Source of the DNA: Acidobacteriota bacterium
GTDB lineage: Bacteria > Acidobacteriota > Blastocatellia > RBC074
Direction: 5' to 3'
NCBI GenBank assembly: GCA_018268995.1
Contig: JAFDVL010000111.1
Location: forward strand, 1-57,623
DNA: 57,623 nucleotides
Positions 15,845 to 26,000 of the stretch are shown here, in pieces. The translations under genes were made by a program, and so were the position numbers. The notes beneath the pieces are model-generated. The model saw nothing but the letters and a program-made list of their open reading frames with translations. It made no database searches and had not been told where the DNA came from. The first letter of the stretch is position 1. Each line of letters opens with the position of its first letter.

Positions 15845-17169
15845 CGCCACGTGTAAGCCAGCTCTTTGCTTTTCGCTGGCTCTGGGGCTTCTTCTACGGT
15901 TGCTTTTGTTGTCGCCAGGGCTGCCAACGCTAAAAACAATTGCGCGTTGGTTGTTACCTGCAAATTGAATTCGACAAAGCTGTGAACTGCGATCCCAAAG
16001 CATCCGGCCAACGCTCCCAGCGAAATTGCACGCTGCACCAAATCCCGTGTTTGTAATGCCGCCACCCCGCGTGCGAATAGCAAAATCACAAAAGCCAACA
16101 TCACCAAAGCTCCAACTACACCTGTGTCAGCGATAAACTGTAAGTAATCGTTGTGTGCCTGTTCCACACGCAATAAGCCAGAGCTTTGGTCATAGCGTGG
16201 ATAGACATATTGATATGCACCAAAACCTATCCCCAGGAAGGGATGATCTTTGACGATCTTCAGCGTCGTTTGCCATAGCTCGCGGCGACTAAATCGTTCA
16301 TCAGCTAATTCTCCCATTCCCATATCTTGTTGCACTTGTCCAAATCGCTGCATCAACTCATCTGAACTGGTCAGGAACATTGTGCCGAAGGACATCACCA
16401 CCAATAAAATCAACGCTGCCACTAAACGAAGTTGCATGGATCGGCTACTGACTGCTGCTTCCGTTTTGGCTTCGGTTTTATCTTCTCGCGTCGAGAGCGA
16501 AATCATTGCCAGAAAGAGAATGACGGCAACCAGCGACAAATATCCGCCGCGCGAGGCCGATAAAATCAAACCTGAGCAAACGATGATCAGATAGCAAACA
16601 TAAAGCACCAGCCGTTCGCGTTGTAAGGATCGGCTCACGATTCGCGCGCCGATTAATCCGGCGGCCATTTCCAGGAACCCGGCAAAGTGATTGCGGTTGA
16701 TAAACGGACCAAAGGTTCCGCGCGGCCAGAGGAGTTTGCCGTACGTTTGCCCAATTCCAATCAGGGCAATGACGACAGACAACAGAACGATCACCGTTGT
16801 TGCCTGCTTCCGCCGCTCTGGCGTGTTGACGAAGGTGGCAAAAAGCAAAAAGAACAAGATAAACGCAAACAATTTCACCGCCGCATCCAAGGTCGCAAAT
16901 GAATCGTGCGTGATTGTGTTGCGGGTGCCTGAAGACAAGGGAAGCAATTGCACGGCAGCGATGATAAGAACCGCGACCATTGGCCAGACGAGCGGATTCA
17001 GTTCAATTGTGAGCCGTTTGGTCGTAAATGCCTGAATACCCCAGAGCAGTGCTGTAATCAAGATTAGCAGTTCCCAGATAGCAGTTGACCATACTTCTAC
17101 GGTGCCATAGGGCAGCGGCGTAATCACAAGTAAGACCAAGAGCATCACATAAATTATTTTGTCCAGCAT
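15841..17169 (-). CDS. O-antigen ligase / Wzy-polymerase-like membrane protein
   Basis: A 442-residue polytopic inner-membrane protein with about ten to twelve hydrophobic helices and a large periplasmic loop before the last helices. The loop carries the family pattern HPFLGIGFGAYQYVYPRY and, further on, EQAHNDYLQFIADTGVVG, as in WaaL/Wzy proteins that transfer or polymerise lipid-linked glycans. Which glycan is unknown. ATG 17169 is chosen over the longer in-frame start at 17259 because GGAGG lies about 8 bases before it and the protein then begins with a membrane helix. It stands alone, with no glycosyltransferases nearby. Confidence 0.88.
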   Translation of the reverse strand: MLDKIIYVMLLVLLVITPLPYGTVEVWSTAIWELLILITALLWGIQAFTTKRLTIELNPLVWPMVAVLIIAAVQLLPLSSGTRNTITHDSFATLDAAVKLFAFILFFLLFATFVNTPERRKQATTVIVLLSVVIALIGIGQTYGKLLWPRGTFGPFINRNHFAGFLEMAAGLIGARIVSRSLQRERLVLYVCYLIIVCSGLILSASRGGYLSLVAVILFLAMISLSTREDKTEAKTEAAVSSRSMQLRLVAALILLVVMSFGTMFLTSSDELMQRFGQVQQDMGMGELADERFSRRELWQTTLKIVKDHPFLGIGFGAYQYVYPRYDQSSGLLRVEQAHNDYLQFIADTGVVGALVMLAFVILLFARGVAALQTRDLVQRAISLGALAGCFGIAVHSFVEFNLQVTTNAQLFLALAALATTKATVEEAPEPAKSKELAYTWR

Positions 17170-17268
17170 TGCACTTCCTCCAAACGTGCTTAAACGCGCG
17201 CGATCATACAATGCACATTCGCTGCTGTGAAGACCGCCAATAATTTCTTGGGGCTGCAAGATTGGTAA

Positions 17269-17296
17269 TTGACAAACGCATAAGCTGAGGTAAACT
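17269..17296 (+). promoter_or_regulatory. Sigma70-type promoter for the diguanylate cyclase
   Basis: A perfect TTGACA (17269-17274), a 16-bp spacer and TAAACT (17291-17296). It is about 90 bp upstream of the ATG at 17387. Predicted by eye. Confidence 0.5.
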
Positions 17297-17386
17297 CTGC
17301 GTCGGTTAAATTATTTAAAGAAGTTTTAAAACCGTCCCCTTGGAAAAAGCCTTTCTTGGTTCCTGCCCCTGATCTTTTGTACCGGC

Positions 17387-19105
17387 ATGCATCACAATCC
17401 GAATTTGTTGTCGCGTTTCCTGACGCTTCATAACCAAATCAAATTTGGCACGATTCTCTTATTACTCGCTTTTTCGGCAGTGGCAGTGACGTTTCTCAAC
17501 GGCTTGCACGAGATGCTGGAGCTTGTCAGTTGGAATGCGCAAGCGAACGAGGTGACAAATCGCTTATATGCCGTTGATCGAAAGCTTTTGGATGAGAACC
17601 TCAGTGACAAAGCGCGTACCATTGCGCTTGAAAATTTGATGGATGAAGCCAATAGCCTGAACAAGTTATTGGATACCGATTCGCAACAGCGAGAACGTCT
17701 GGCACGGTTGCAGGAAGCGTTGGGGAACTGGCAGGGGCGCGCTGACCTGGTGGGCAAGATGCGAGGGCAGATTCGCGAATTACTGCAATCTCAAGCACAG
17801 CTCGTAACGCAAAAACAGGCGGAAGCTGAGCGCTTGCATCGGCGGCTATTGTTAACGGGCGGAATTCTATGTTTGCTGATTGGAGGTCTGGCGTTGCTTT
17901 TTAGCGGTTGGCTGACGCGTCGTATTACAGAGCCCGTGCAGCAACTGCTGGTCGCAATGGAACGCGTTTCTCTCGGTGACGTTGCGCCGCATGTTGAAGA
18001 TCAAAATCCGAATGAGCTTGGGCAATTGGCACGCGCATTTAATCAAATGGCCGAAAGCCTTTCGGCACGCCAAACCAAAAATCGTGAACTGGATGAGCTG
18101 TATTACTTCAACACGATGTTGCAAACCAGCGAATCCGAAAGCGAGATTCATCGTGCCTTATTGCAGCAGGTGCGGACGCTGAACCTTTCGCAAGCCTTGA
18201 TTCTTGACTGGGAAAAAGACATCGGCGGATTAATTGTGGTGGCGGCTTTGTATCCCCTGCCTGAAGCTGGCGCAGATGGGTTTAGTTCACACTATCAGAT
18301 TCCGTTGTGCCGCGTTGTTCGTTCGGGGCGCGAGGTTGTGCTGCCAGATTTGAGCAGCGATCTAATTTGTACTAATTGCCATTTTGGCCAGCAACGCGGT
18401 TCGGCCTATTGCGTGCCGATTATTGCCAGCGGCAAACCCATCGGCGCGTTGCATCTGGTCAGTACACAATTGGATTACTGGACCGCAGACCGTCAGCGCC
18501 TGATCAAAGCTTTTGTGGATCAAGCTGCTGCTGCAATTCACAACCTGCGGTTGATGGATCAATTACGCGGGCGGGCGTTGATGGATGAACAAACACAGGT
18601 TCACAACCGCCGCTATCTGGACGATTACCTGCGCAAACAATTGGCTGTCGCAGATCGTCAGCGCCGTTATTTAAGCATCATGATGCTGGACATTGATTAC
18701 TTCAAACGCTTCAACGATACCTATGGTCACGAAGCGGGCGACATTGTTCTGAAGCAATTTGCGCAGGCGCTCAAGGGGGCGTTGCGCGAAGGTGAAATGA
18801 TTGCACGCTACGGTGGCGAAGAATTCACCGTTGTCTTGCACGGCAATGCGCGAGAAGCTCAGACGCTGGCCGAACGATTGCGCCGAGCCGTTGCCAGCCT
18901 GTCCTTCTCACAATTCACCACCAACGGCGAAGACGTCAAAATTACGATGAGCATTGGCATTGCTGAATTCCCCAGCAGCGGCCATACGCTTGAAGAAATC
19001 CTCAAGGCCGCTGATCTTGCGCTTTATCAAGCCAAAGACGCAGGCCGCAATTGCGTGAAGGTCGCGACGCGAACCTTGCTACGAGTGCGCGCCGCGATGC
19101 AATAG
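17387..19105 (+). CDS. Membrane diguanylate cyclase (HAMP-GAF-GGDEF)
   Basis: A 572-residue signalling enzyme predicted to make cyclic di-GMP. Order of parts: membrane helix about 20-40, an extracytoplasmic coiled-coil sensor region to about 155, a second helix about 158-180, a HAMP linker (RRITEPVQQLLVAMERVSLG), a GAF-like domain (about 235-390, with a CTNC pair) and a GGDEF domain with GGEEF at 476-480. The upstream metal/substrate block is MMLDIDYFKRFNDTYGHEAGD. The inhibitory I-site, normally RxxD five residues before GGDEF, is R467-E-G-E470 here, so product inhibition may be altered. No ribosome site is obvious. Confidence 0.94.
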   Translation: MHHNPNLLSRFLTLHNQIKFGTILLLLAFSAVAVTFLNGLHEMLELVSWNAQANEVTNRLYAVDRKLLDENLSDKARTIALENLMDEANSLNKLLDTDSQQRERLARLQEALGNWQGRADLVGKMRGQIRELLQSQAQLVTQKQAEAERLHRRLLLTGGILCLLIGGLALLFSGWLTRRITEPVQQLLVAMERVSLGDVAPHVEDQNPNELGQLARAFNQMAESLSARQTKNRELDELYYFNTMLQTSESESEIHRALLQQVRTLNLSQALILDWEKDIGGLIVVAALYPLPEAGADGFSSHYQIPLCRVVRSGREVVLPDLSSDLICTNCHFGQQRGSAYCVPIIASGKPIGALHLVSTQLDYWTADRQRLIKAFVDQAAAAIHNLRLMDQLRGRALMDEQTQVHNRRYLDDYLRKQLAVADRQRRYLSIMMLDIDYFKRFNDTYGHEAGDIVLKQFAQALKGALREGEMIARYGGEEFTVVLHGNAREAQTLAERLRRAVASLSFSQFTTNGEDVKITMSIGIAEFPSSGHTLEEILKAADLALYQAKDAGRNCVKVATRTLLRVRAAMQ

Positions 19106-19109
19106 TTGT

Positions 19110-21938
19110 TTACTTGAAGCTCACCCGCACAACATTTGCTGTGCGTCCATCAATCATCAGATTGACATCCACTTCGCCGCGTCCAATCAGGCTGCGTGCT
19201 AAGCGCACATTGATTTGATCCAGCCCGACGTACTGATTCTGATTCCCCGCGTATTCGACTGTCATCGGTAGTCCGCCTACGGTTGCCGCAATATTCTTCA
19301 GGTCGCTGCGAAAACGCACGCCGGTTGCATACAACACCAACACAATTTCATCCGCGCCAAAATCAATTGGGATGGCGACAAACCTGGCTTGTGCGGTATC
19401 CCACCGTGCAGCCGGTTCGGTGATTTGTTGTCCGTTTGTTTTGATCCGTACGATTTCGGCAGCAGCTAAGCCTTTGCCCGTAGATGCCGCCGCAAAAATA
19501 CCGGGCGCGACGCCGACCACCTGCATCGTCCCGCGCGCAGCGATTGTGCCGTTATTATTGATTGTAATCGTTGCCAGCCCGGTCGCGGTGTTTGGCGGGA
19601 TTTGATAGTTGATTTGTGTCGGAGAAACGAAAAACAACGGCGCTGCCTGTTCGTTGCCCAAACTGTCACGCACCAGTACCTGCGATCCAAGTAAGACCGT
19701 TGGCAGTGGCGTTGCGATTGCGCCTTGCGTGGTTGTCGCCAGATTGGTGCCGAAGACCGAAACGATTGCTTCCTGCGCGTTTTCGTGGCTGCTAAAACTT
19801 GCGCCGGAAACCGAAGTCGCCAGATGCGCGGCAAAGTTGTCTCGATACCAGCGCGCCAGATCGCGCAGCGCCTGCGGCGGATTCGTCGGTGGCGGTTGTT
19901 TCAGCACGACATCGGTGCGATTGACGCCGTGACAGTTTGTGCAGGAGCGCATTTCACCGGGCGCAAACGTGACCCAATATCGTTCACGCAATCCGACCGT
20001 GCCATCGGGTTTGTTCATTTGCCAACTGAGCGCGCGCTGGGCTGGAACTAATGCCGCAACGCTACCATCGCTTGCAATTTTGACGCTGCCGAGCGGCGTG
20101 TCCGTTGCCGTCAATCCATCGCGCATCACCTGTGCCAATGGACGCCGCCCACGATTGCTGCCGGAGCCGTAGTTACTGTAGCTGCGAATCAAATCGCCCT
20201 GAAAAAATTGCAGATGCGACAACTCAATGGTCGGCGTGCTGCCATCGCTGGTTTGTTTGGCGCTGCCGAAAACTTTCAGGTTGTATTCCTGTTGCTTGTC
20301 GGCGCGGCGCGTGACATCGCGGCTGACAACTAAGGCCAGATTGCGCGTCTGCAAGAACTCACGGAATTTAGCGATGCCTGCTGTCCCGCCTAATTCTTCG
20401 CTCAGAATGTTGGTTTCAATTGTTGGCAACGGATCGGTGTGTTTGATCGGACGCGGGCGCGCGCGAACTTCGACCGGATCAAGTTCCCAGAGTTTGCCGC
20501 TGTAACTGATTTGCGTGTATGGCTGATTGTCCCAGTACGAAATAGCTTTTGTAATGCCGTTCGGAATGAGTTTCTCGACGGGCGCGAGGTACGTTCCATT
20601 CGATTGCAGCAGCGACAAATGAAAATCGTATTTGGCTGAAAGAATGCCGGAAGGCGTGCTGTCAGCTTCGGCTACCGTCGTTCGCACGGCAATCAGGCTG
20701 CCATCCGAAAGCGGCAGCGGGTTGCGAAAATGCCCAATCGGATTTGTTATGCTCGTGCCCACCTCGCGCGTGACAGGATCGGTGATGTACGCAACCTGCA
20801 TATCCTCAGGGTTTACGCTTTCGGTGGCATTGAGCGCGATGATTTGCCCGGCAGCGTGCGTCTGAAATTCGGGTGCGTAAGTGCCGTAAAAATAACCCGG
20901 TCGCTGCGGGTCTTCCTTGATCTGATACATTCGCTCCGCCGTGCGCCGCGTTTGCGGTGGAATGAATTCCGGCAATCCTGCGCGCTGCGAAGTAAAGTAG
21001 CTCAGCAGTTCGTGTCGCCCGATGTGATTCAGCGTCTCCAGACCCGTTCCATCTTCGTTGATTTGCCACGGAATGAATTGATTCATTCTGTGGCCATAGC
21101 CCGCAGGCACGGTGCGCGATTCGGGAAAGATTTCGACGTTGGTCGTGAGCTTTTGCGAACTGTGCTCTGAGGCGAAATTGTACGCGCCATAACTGAGCGC
21201 GCCGTCGTTGTTTTGCTGATCGCGCTGCAAATGATCCCAGCGCGTGTAGATCACACGACCGTCTGACGCGATGATCGGCGTAAACACGCCAGAGGGCGCA
21301 TGGTCAAGCAATCTCAAATCACTGCCATCTGCGTTCATTGACCAAAGGCCCGTATTCGTTGGCGCTGATTCGTATTCATCAAGTTGCGGATACAAATTCG
21401 GATTGCCATTATGTGGGCGATCTGATGTGAACAGGATGCGATCATCCGTGCCGTAAAGCGGCGAGACGTTGTTGTAATTTTCCGGCTGCGGCACTTTCAC
21501 GATGCGCGCCGTTTCGCCTTTGCCCAGTCCCGTGATTTCGTAAATTTGCCAGTAAACGGCGCTGTAATCGTTTTTTGTCGTGCCGCCAATCACCATTGCA
21601 AACAGCGCCTTTGTTCCTGACCAGTGAACGCTCGGTTCGCGGGCGGCAATTTCTTTTCCCGCCTGCAAGCCAAAGCCTGCTTCGGCGGTCAGATTACGGA
21701 GCGTTCCGTCGCTATAGCGAATGTACAAATCTCCGCCACGAGGCGCGAATGCTGTGCGGGCCTGATGATTGCCAAACGTGGCGTTGACCGTGATGAAATC
21801 CGCACCGAAAGGCGGTTGCGTGACAAATAGAATCGTCGGCAATTGCGCGGCTTGTGTTTTCCAATTGGGCAGGGACGAGGCGATTAGAAGCAGGAAGCAA
21901 ACGAATCCGAAAAGGGGGATTTTGAGGCTATGTTTCAT
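19110..21938 (-). CDS. Secreted HzsA-related c-heme protein with Solibacter-type C-terminal domain
   Basis: A 942-residue exported protein (signal peptide about 1-31). Residues about 60-480 hold propeller-like segments (ILFTSDRPHNGNPN, GLWSMNADGSDLRLL, TPIIASDGRVIYTRWD) of the kind found in proteins annotated as related to the hydrazine synthase alpha subunit. A single c-type heme site, C666-TNC669-H670, follows. The last about 230 residues form a TIGR03437-like domain (FVSPTQINYQIPPNT, VGVAPGIFAA), characteristic of acidobacterial secreted proteins. No anammox partners are present, so hydrazine chemistry should not be assumed. Its stop is 4 bp from the cyclase stop. Confidence 0.85.
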   Translation of the reverse strand: MKHSLKIPLFGFVCFLLLIASSLPNWKTQAAQLPTILFVTQPPFGADFITVNATFGNHQARTAFAPRGGDLYIRYSDGTLRNLTAEAGFGLQAGKEIAAREPSVHWSGTKALFAMVIGGTTKNDYSAVYWQIYEITGLGKGETARIVKVPQPENYNNVSPLYGTDDRILFTSDRPHNGNPNLYPQLDEYESAPTNTGLWSMNADGSDLRLLDHAPSGVFTPIIASDGRVIYTRWDHLQRDQQNNDGALSYGAYNFASEHSSQKLTTNVEIFPESRTVPAGYGHRMNQFIPWQINEDGTGLETLNHIGRHELLSYFTSQRAGLPEFIPPQTRRTAERMYQIKEDPQRPGYFYGTYAPEFQTHAAGQIIALNATESVNPEDMQVAYITDPVTREVGTSITNPIGHFRNPLPLSDGSLIAVRTTVAEADSTPSGILSAKYDFHLSLLQSNGTYLAPVEKLIPNGITKAISYWDNQPYTQISYSGKLWELDPVEVRARPRPIKHTDPLPTIETNILSEELGGTAGIAKFREFLQTRNLALVVSRDVTRRADKQQEYNLKVFGSAKQTSDGSTPTIELSHLQFFQGDLIRSYSNYGSGSNRGRRPLAQVMRDGLTATDTPLGSVKIASDGSVAALVPAQRALSWQMNKPDGTVGLRERYWVTFAPGEMRSCTNCHGVNRTDVVLKQPPPTNPPQALRDLARWYRDNFAAHLATSVSGASFSSHENAQEAIVSVFGTNLATTTQGAIATPLPTVLLGSQVLVRDSLGNEQAAPLFFVSPTQINYQIPPNTATGLATITINNNGTIAARGTMQVVGVAPGIFAAASTGKGLAAAEIVRIKTNGQQITEPAARWDTAQARFVAIPIDFGADEIVLVLYATGVRFRSDLKNIAATVGGLPMTVEYAGNQNQYVGLDQINVRLARSLIGRGEVDVNLMIDGRTANVVRVSFK

Positions 21939-22137
21939 GAATACACTCCGATAATGGCTACTTTCACACCGCGCGCATTACTCGCTACACGGCATCAAAA
22001 TGCAGCATGAGAAGTGAGGGGAAAATGAGTTGAGACAAAGTTCGTTCGGAGCAATCAGTCTTTATATTATTTATGAGGGGAGCGGCTAGCGGGCGTTAGT
22101 ATAGGCGGATCACCGCGAGGGGACAAGGTCGGCGCGG

Positions 22138-22890
22138 TTATTCACGCCGACGAACCAAACTCCGAATATCGTTATCTTCTTCATCCTCGTCCAGCTCAAG
22201 GTCATCAAAATCATCGAACTCGTCGCCTTCATCGAATTCATCAAAGTTCAATCCACCACCGCCAAGATGAACAATGTAATCGAAGTTGCCAGCGCCACAA
22301 TTCTTTTCCAATGTGGCGACAATTTGCTGCCGTTTCAGGGGGGAATCCAGCGGGCCGGAAACATAAAGCGGTTTGCCATCTTTGCCGAAAGTCATCGGGT
22401 CTGTGCAGTCGTCGGCGTTAATCTCACCGAAAAGCTCTTTGGCCGTTTGATAACTGGGGTCAGGCTTAAAGCCGAGGTTCGCCGCATAAGCAACGGCGCT
22501 TTCCACTACCTTGCGTGCGTAAGATGGCTCGACGGCCTGTATTAATTCGTTGCTTCTGACATTGCTGATCATCTCGTCATATTCGTAAGGCAACATCACT
22601 CTGGCCAGCGCGCTTTTGACGCCCAGGCAATAGGTGTCCAGCAAAAACATGCCGAGCACGATGTCGCCATTGGGCGCGCGACGGCTCAAAATCACTGTTC
22701 CCATCCCACTGGCAAACATCGTGATATTCGCCATGCATTGATGAATTGGATAACGCGCGGCAAGGGCGAAACGATTGGCCTCGTAAGCGGATTTCTGTTG
22801 TTGCTTCAGGACTAATGACTTAGCCTTGTCTTTACGTTGCGCTTTGCGTTTGGCAAGTTTCTTTTGTCGTTTTTTGGGATCAAGTGCCAT
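22138..22890 (-). CDS. Conserved hypothetical protein with basic N-terminus and acidic tail
   Basis: A 250-residue protein of strongly split charge. The first about 35 residues are mostly Lys/Arg/Gln (a KKRQKKLAKRKAQRKDKAK run). The middle (about 45-200) is a folded-looking domain beginning YPIHQCMAN and containing SRRAPNGDIVLGMFLLDTYCLGVKSA in two pieces. The last about 40 residues are nearly all Asp/Glu/Phe before a basic end (LVRRRE). I do not recognise a named family; the opposite-charge ends suggest binding to nucleic acid or ribosomal partners, which is only inference. No membrane segment or signal is seen. Confidence 0.75.
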   Translation of the reverse strand: MALDPKKRQKKLAKRKAQRKDKAKSLVLKQQQKSAYEANRFALAARYPIHQCMANITMFASGMGTVILSRRAPNGDIVLGMFLLDTYCLGVKSALARVMLPYEYDEMISNVRSNELIQAVEPSYARKVVESAVAYAANLGFKPDPSYQTAKELFGEINADDCTDPMTFGKDGKPLYVSGPLDSPLKRQQIVATLEKNCGAGNFDYIVHLGGGGLNFDEFDEGDEFDDFDDLELDEDEEDNDIRSLVRRRE

Positions 22891-22976
22891 GATGGTTTTG
22901 CTTTCTTGTGCTAACAGAATTGACGCAGGCCAGAAAATATACTAGCCAGTCACAGAACCGCAAGCATAGACGTGAT

Positions 22977-23006
22977 TTGAATCGTCCGGGCCGCATTTGC
23001 TATCCT
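22977..23006 (+). promoter_or_regulatory. Possible promoter for the TPR/FG-GAP gene
   Basis: TTGAAT (22977-22982), an 18-bp spacer and TATCCT (23001-23006), 59 bp upstream of the ATG at 23066. The match is moderate. Confidence 0.4.
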
Positions 23007-23065
23007 GCCTCACCAACATTCATCGAAACGCTTTTCGTCGCTGCCTTTGAGAGAGGTCATCAACT

Positions 23066-26000
23066 ATGAAATTGAAAGCCCTGCTTCTGTTTGTTTTGCT
23101 TGGCGGTATAACGCTTGCGAGCGCATTGAATTCGCGCAGTGTGAACGGTGCCCAAACCCCCCCGCGCTCCAATACGTTTGAGGCCCGTGAAGAACTCTAT
23201 CGCCTCGTGAATGTCGGCATCGCCTACCTCGAACAATTCAAACCCGAAGAGGCCGCGAAGTATTTCCAGCAGGCCGTAGACAAAGACGCCAACTTTGCGC
23301 TTGGTCATTTGAATTACGCCATCGCTGCTTATTTCAACCGCGACATGCCCAAGGCTATCGAAGAAGCGCGGCTGGCACTCAAGCAACTGCCGAACAGCCC
23401 CCACGCGCATTACATTCTGGGCCTTGCACTCAAGAACGAACGACAGTACGAAGAGGCATTGAAAGAACTGAACGCCGTCCTCGCGATTGACCCCAAAGAC
23501 CCCGCGACGAACATTCAAATCGGCCAGATTTACGCCCAACAGCAGCAATTCGAGCAAGCCGTTCCCGCCTACAAACGCGCGCTCGAAAACGAACCGTACA
23601 ACGCGACTGCCGCCTATAACCTCGCCCAAGCTCTGCAACGCTCCGGCAAAGCAGACGAGAGCAAACAAGCTTTTGCGCTTTTCGCCAAGCTGCGCGCCAC
23701 GAATTACAAAAGCGAAATCGGGTTGAATTACGGCGACGTAGGCCGCTACGCCGAAGCCGTTGCAGGCACAGGCGCAGAAAGCGATTTGGTCAATAAAGAC
23801 GCGCCCAACGTGAAGTTTGTGGACGCGACCAAAGAGATGAACCTGAACGCGCAGTTTGCGAACAAACCGCTGTCCTCCGCGCTCAATCGCAAAATTGCCA
23901 AAGCCGAATTTGAATCAGTCAAAGCCGAATTGGTTTCCGCGTTTGCGTCAAGCATTGGCCTGTGCGATTACGACGGTGACGACAAATTTGATGTGTTCGT
24001 CACCGGCATTGGCAAAGACAACAAACCTTTTGCACAGCTTTTCAGCAACCAGACAAATGGGGACGGTGGAAAATTTTCAGACGTGACCGCGAAGTCGAAA
24101 ATCACGCTCAGCAATCCTGCCAATGGAGCAGTCTTCGGCGACTTCGACAACGACGGCAAACAGGACATCGCCGTGTTCGGCTATCAACTGCTCGCGCTCT
24201 ACAAAAACAACGGCGACGGCAGCTTTAGCGATGTGACGGAGAAGCTGAGCCTGCCCGCGCACAACAACAATGCGTGGGCGATGACCGCTGCGTTTGTAGA
24301 TAGCGACCACGACGGCGACCTGGATTTATTCGTAGGCAATTTCGCCGACCTCAATCAATTTCCCGCGAACAAAACCGAAGCCGTCTTCCCCGATGATTTC
24401 GCTGGTACGCCAAACAAACTCTGGCGCAACAACGGCGAAAAAGACGGTCAATGGAGCTTCACGGATATTAGTGAGCAAACCGGTTTGAGCGGCGGCGCGA
24501 ACAAGACGACTGCCGTTGTTTGCACCGATTACGACAATCACCGCGACGTGGATTTCTTCGTCGTGAACTACGGTGCGCCTGTGCAATTGTTTGCGAATCA
24601 GCGCGATGGTTCGTTCAAGGAAGTGGCGAACGCGGTCGGACTACGTTCTACCTCGAAAGCTTTTGGCAGTGGCGCTGGAGATATAAACAAAGATGGTTTC
24701 ACAGATTTTTTTCTCACGTCCTCTGACTCTGGTATTTGGATGCTTAGTGATGGCAAAGGTAGCTTTGTAGAGTTTCCGTTGCTGATTCCTCCGGGCTCCG
24801 CTTCTCATTATTCCGCGCAGGTAATGGATTTTGACAATGACGGGTTACTTGAGGTTTTAATTCGTGACAATGTCTGGTGTCAGGCAGTAAAAAAATGGGG
24901 GGATAATCAAGACGGCGGGCAAGCAAATGCAACCATTGTTTTTAGTCTTTATGACTCTCGTCTCCTGGTCTCAGGTGACTTAAATAACGATGGGGCCGTT
25001 GATATTCTCTCAATCAAACATGACAATTCACTCATCGCCCTCAGAAACGAAAGCACAAGCAAAAACTATCTCGCGCTCAGCCTCAAAGCCGGAACCTCCA
25101 ACAAAAACGGCATCGGCACAAAAGCCGTGTTGCGCAGCGGCAGCTTGCAGCAAAAGCTGGAACTCTACGCCGCGTCGCCTGCACCTGCGGCTGCCGGGTT
25201 GAATTTCGGCTTAGGCTTTCGCACCAAGATTGATGCGCTGCAATTGCTCTGGCCTGCCGGGATTGTGCAATCGGAACTGGATGTCAAACCGTCGCAACTC
25301 AATAAATTTGAGGAACTGGATCGCAAAGGGACTTCGTGCCCGATTTTGTATGCCTGGAACGGCAGCGAGTATGCGTTCGTTACCGATTTTCTGGGCGGCT
25401 CGGCGATTGGCATGCGCGAGCCGGGCAACACGTGGAGCGTGCCGGACACCGATGAATACGTGCGCGTTACGGGCGAACAATTGCGGGAACGTGACGGCAA
25501 GCTTTCGATTCGGATGAACAATCAACTCGAAGAAGTGATCTTCTTCGACGCCGTGAAATTGCTGGCGGTAGACCATCCGGCTGACACCGAAATTTATCCG
25601 AACGAAAAGCTCTTGCCGGGGCCGCCGTACACGCCGTTTGCCATTCATTCCGTCCAAGCGCCGCGCCCGCCTGCCTCTGCTGTAGATGACAAGGGCAACA
25701 ACATCTTGCCGCTGCTGGAAAAAATAGATCAGCAATATCCGACGAATTTTGAGCGGCTGAAATTCAAAGGCTATGCGCGCGAACACGCGATGGAATTGGA
25801 TTTGGGCAAAGACGTGCTGAACGCGAAACGTCCGTTGTTATTGCTTTCAGCGTGGATTGATTATGCTGATTCGACCTCGAACCTTGCCGCATCACAAGCC
25901 GGAGTCACGATCACGCCGCCGTACTTACAGGTCAAAAACACGCACGGCGAATGGCAAACCGTGATTGAGCAAATGGGCTTTCCGGCAGGACTGACGAAAA

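Noticed and set aside
19110..21938. True hydrazine synthase subunit
   Set aside because: No HzsB/HzsC partners, no multi-heme clusters beyond one CxxCH, and a TIGR03437-like tail atypical of anammox enzymes.
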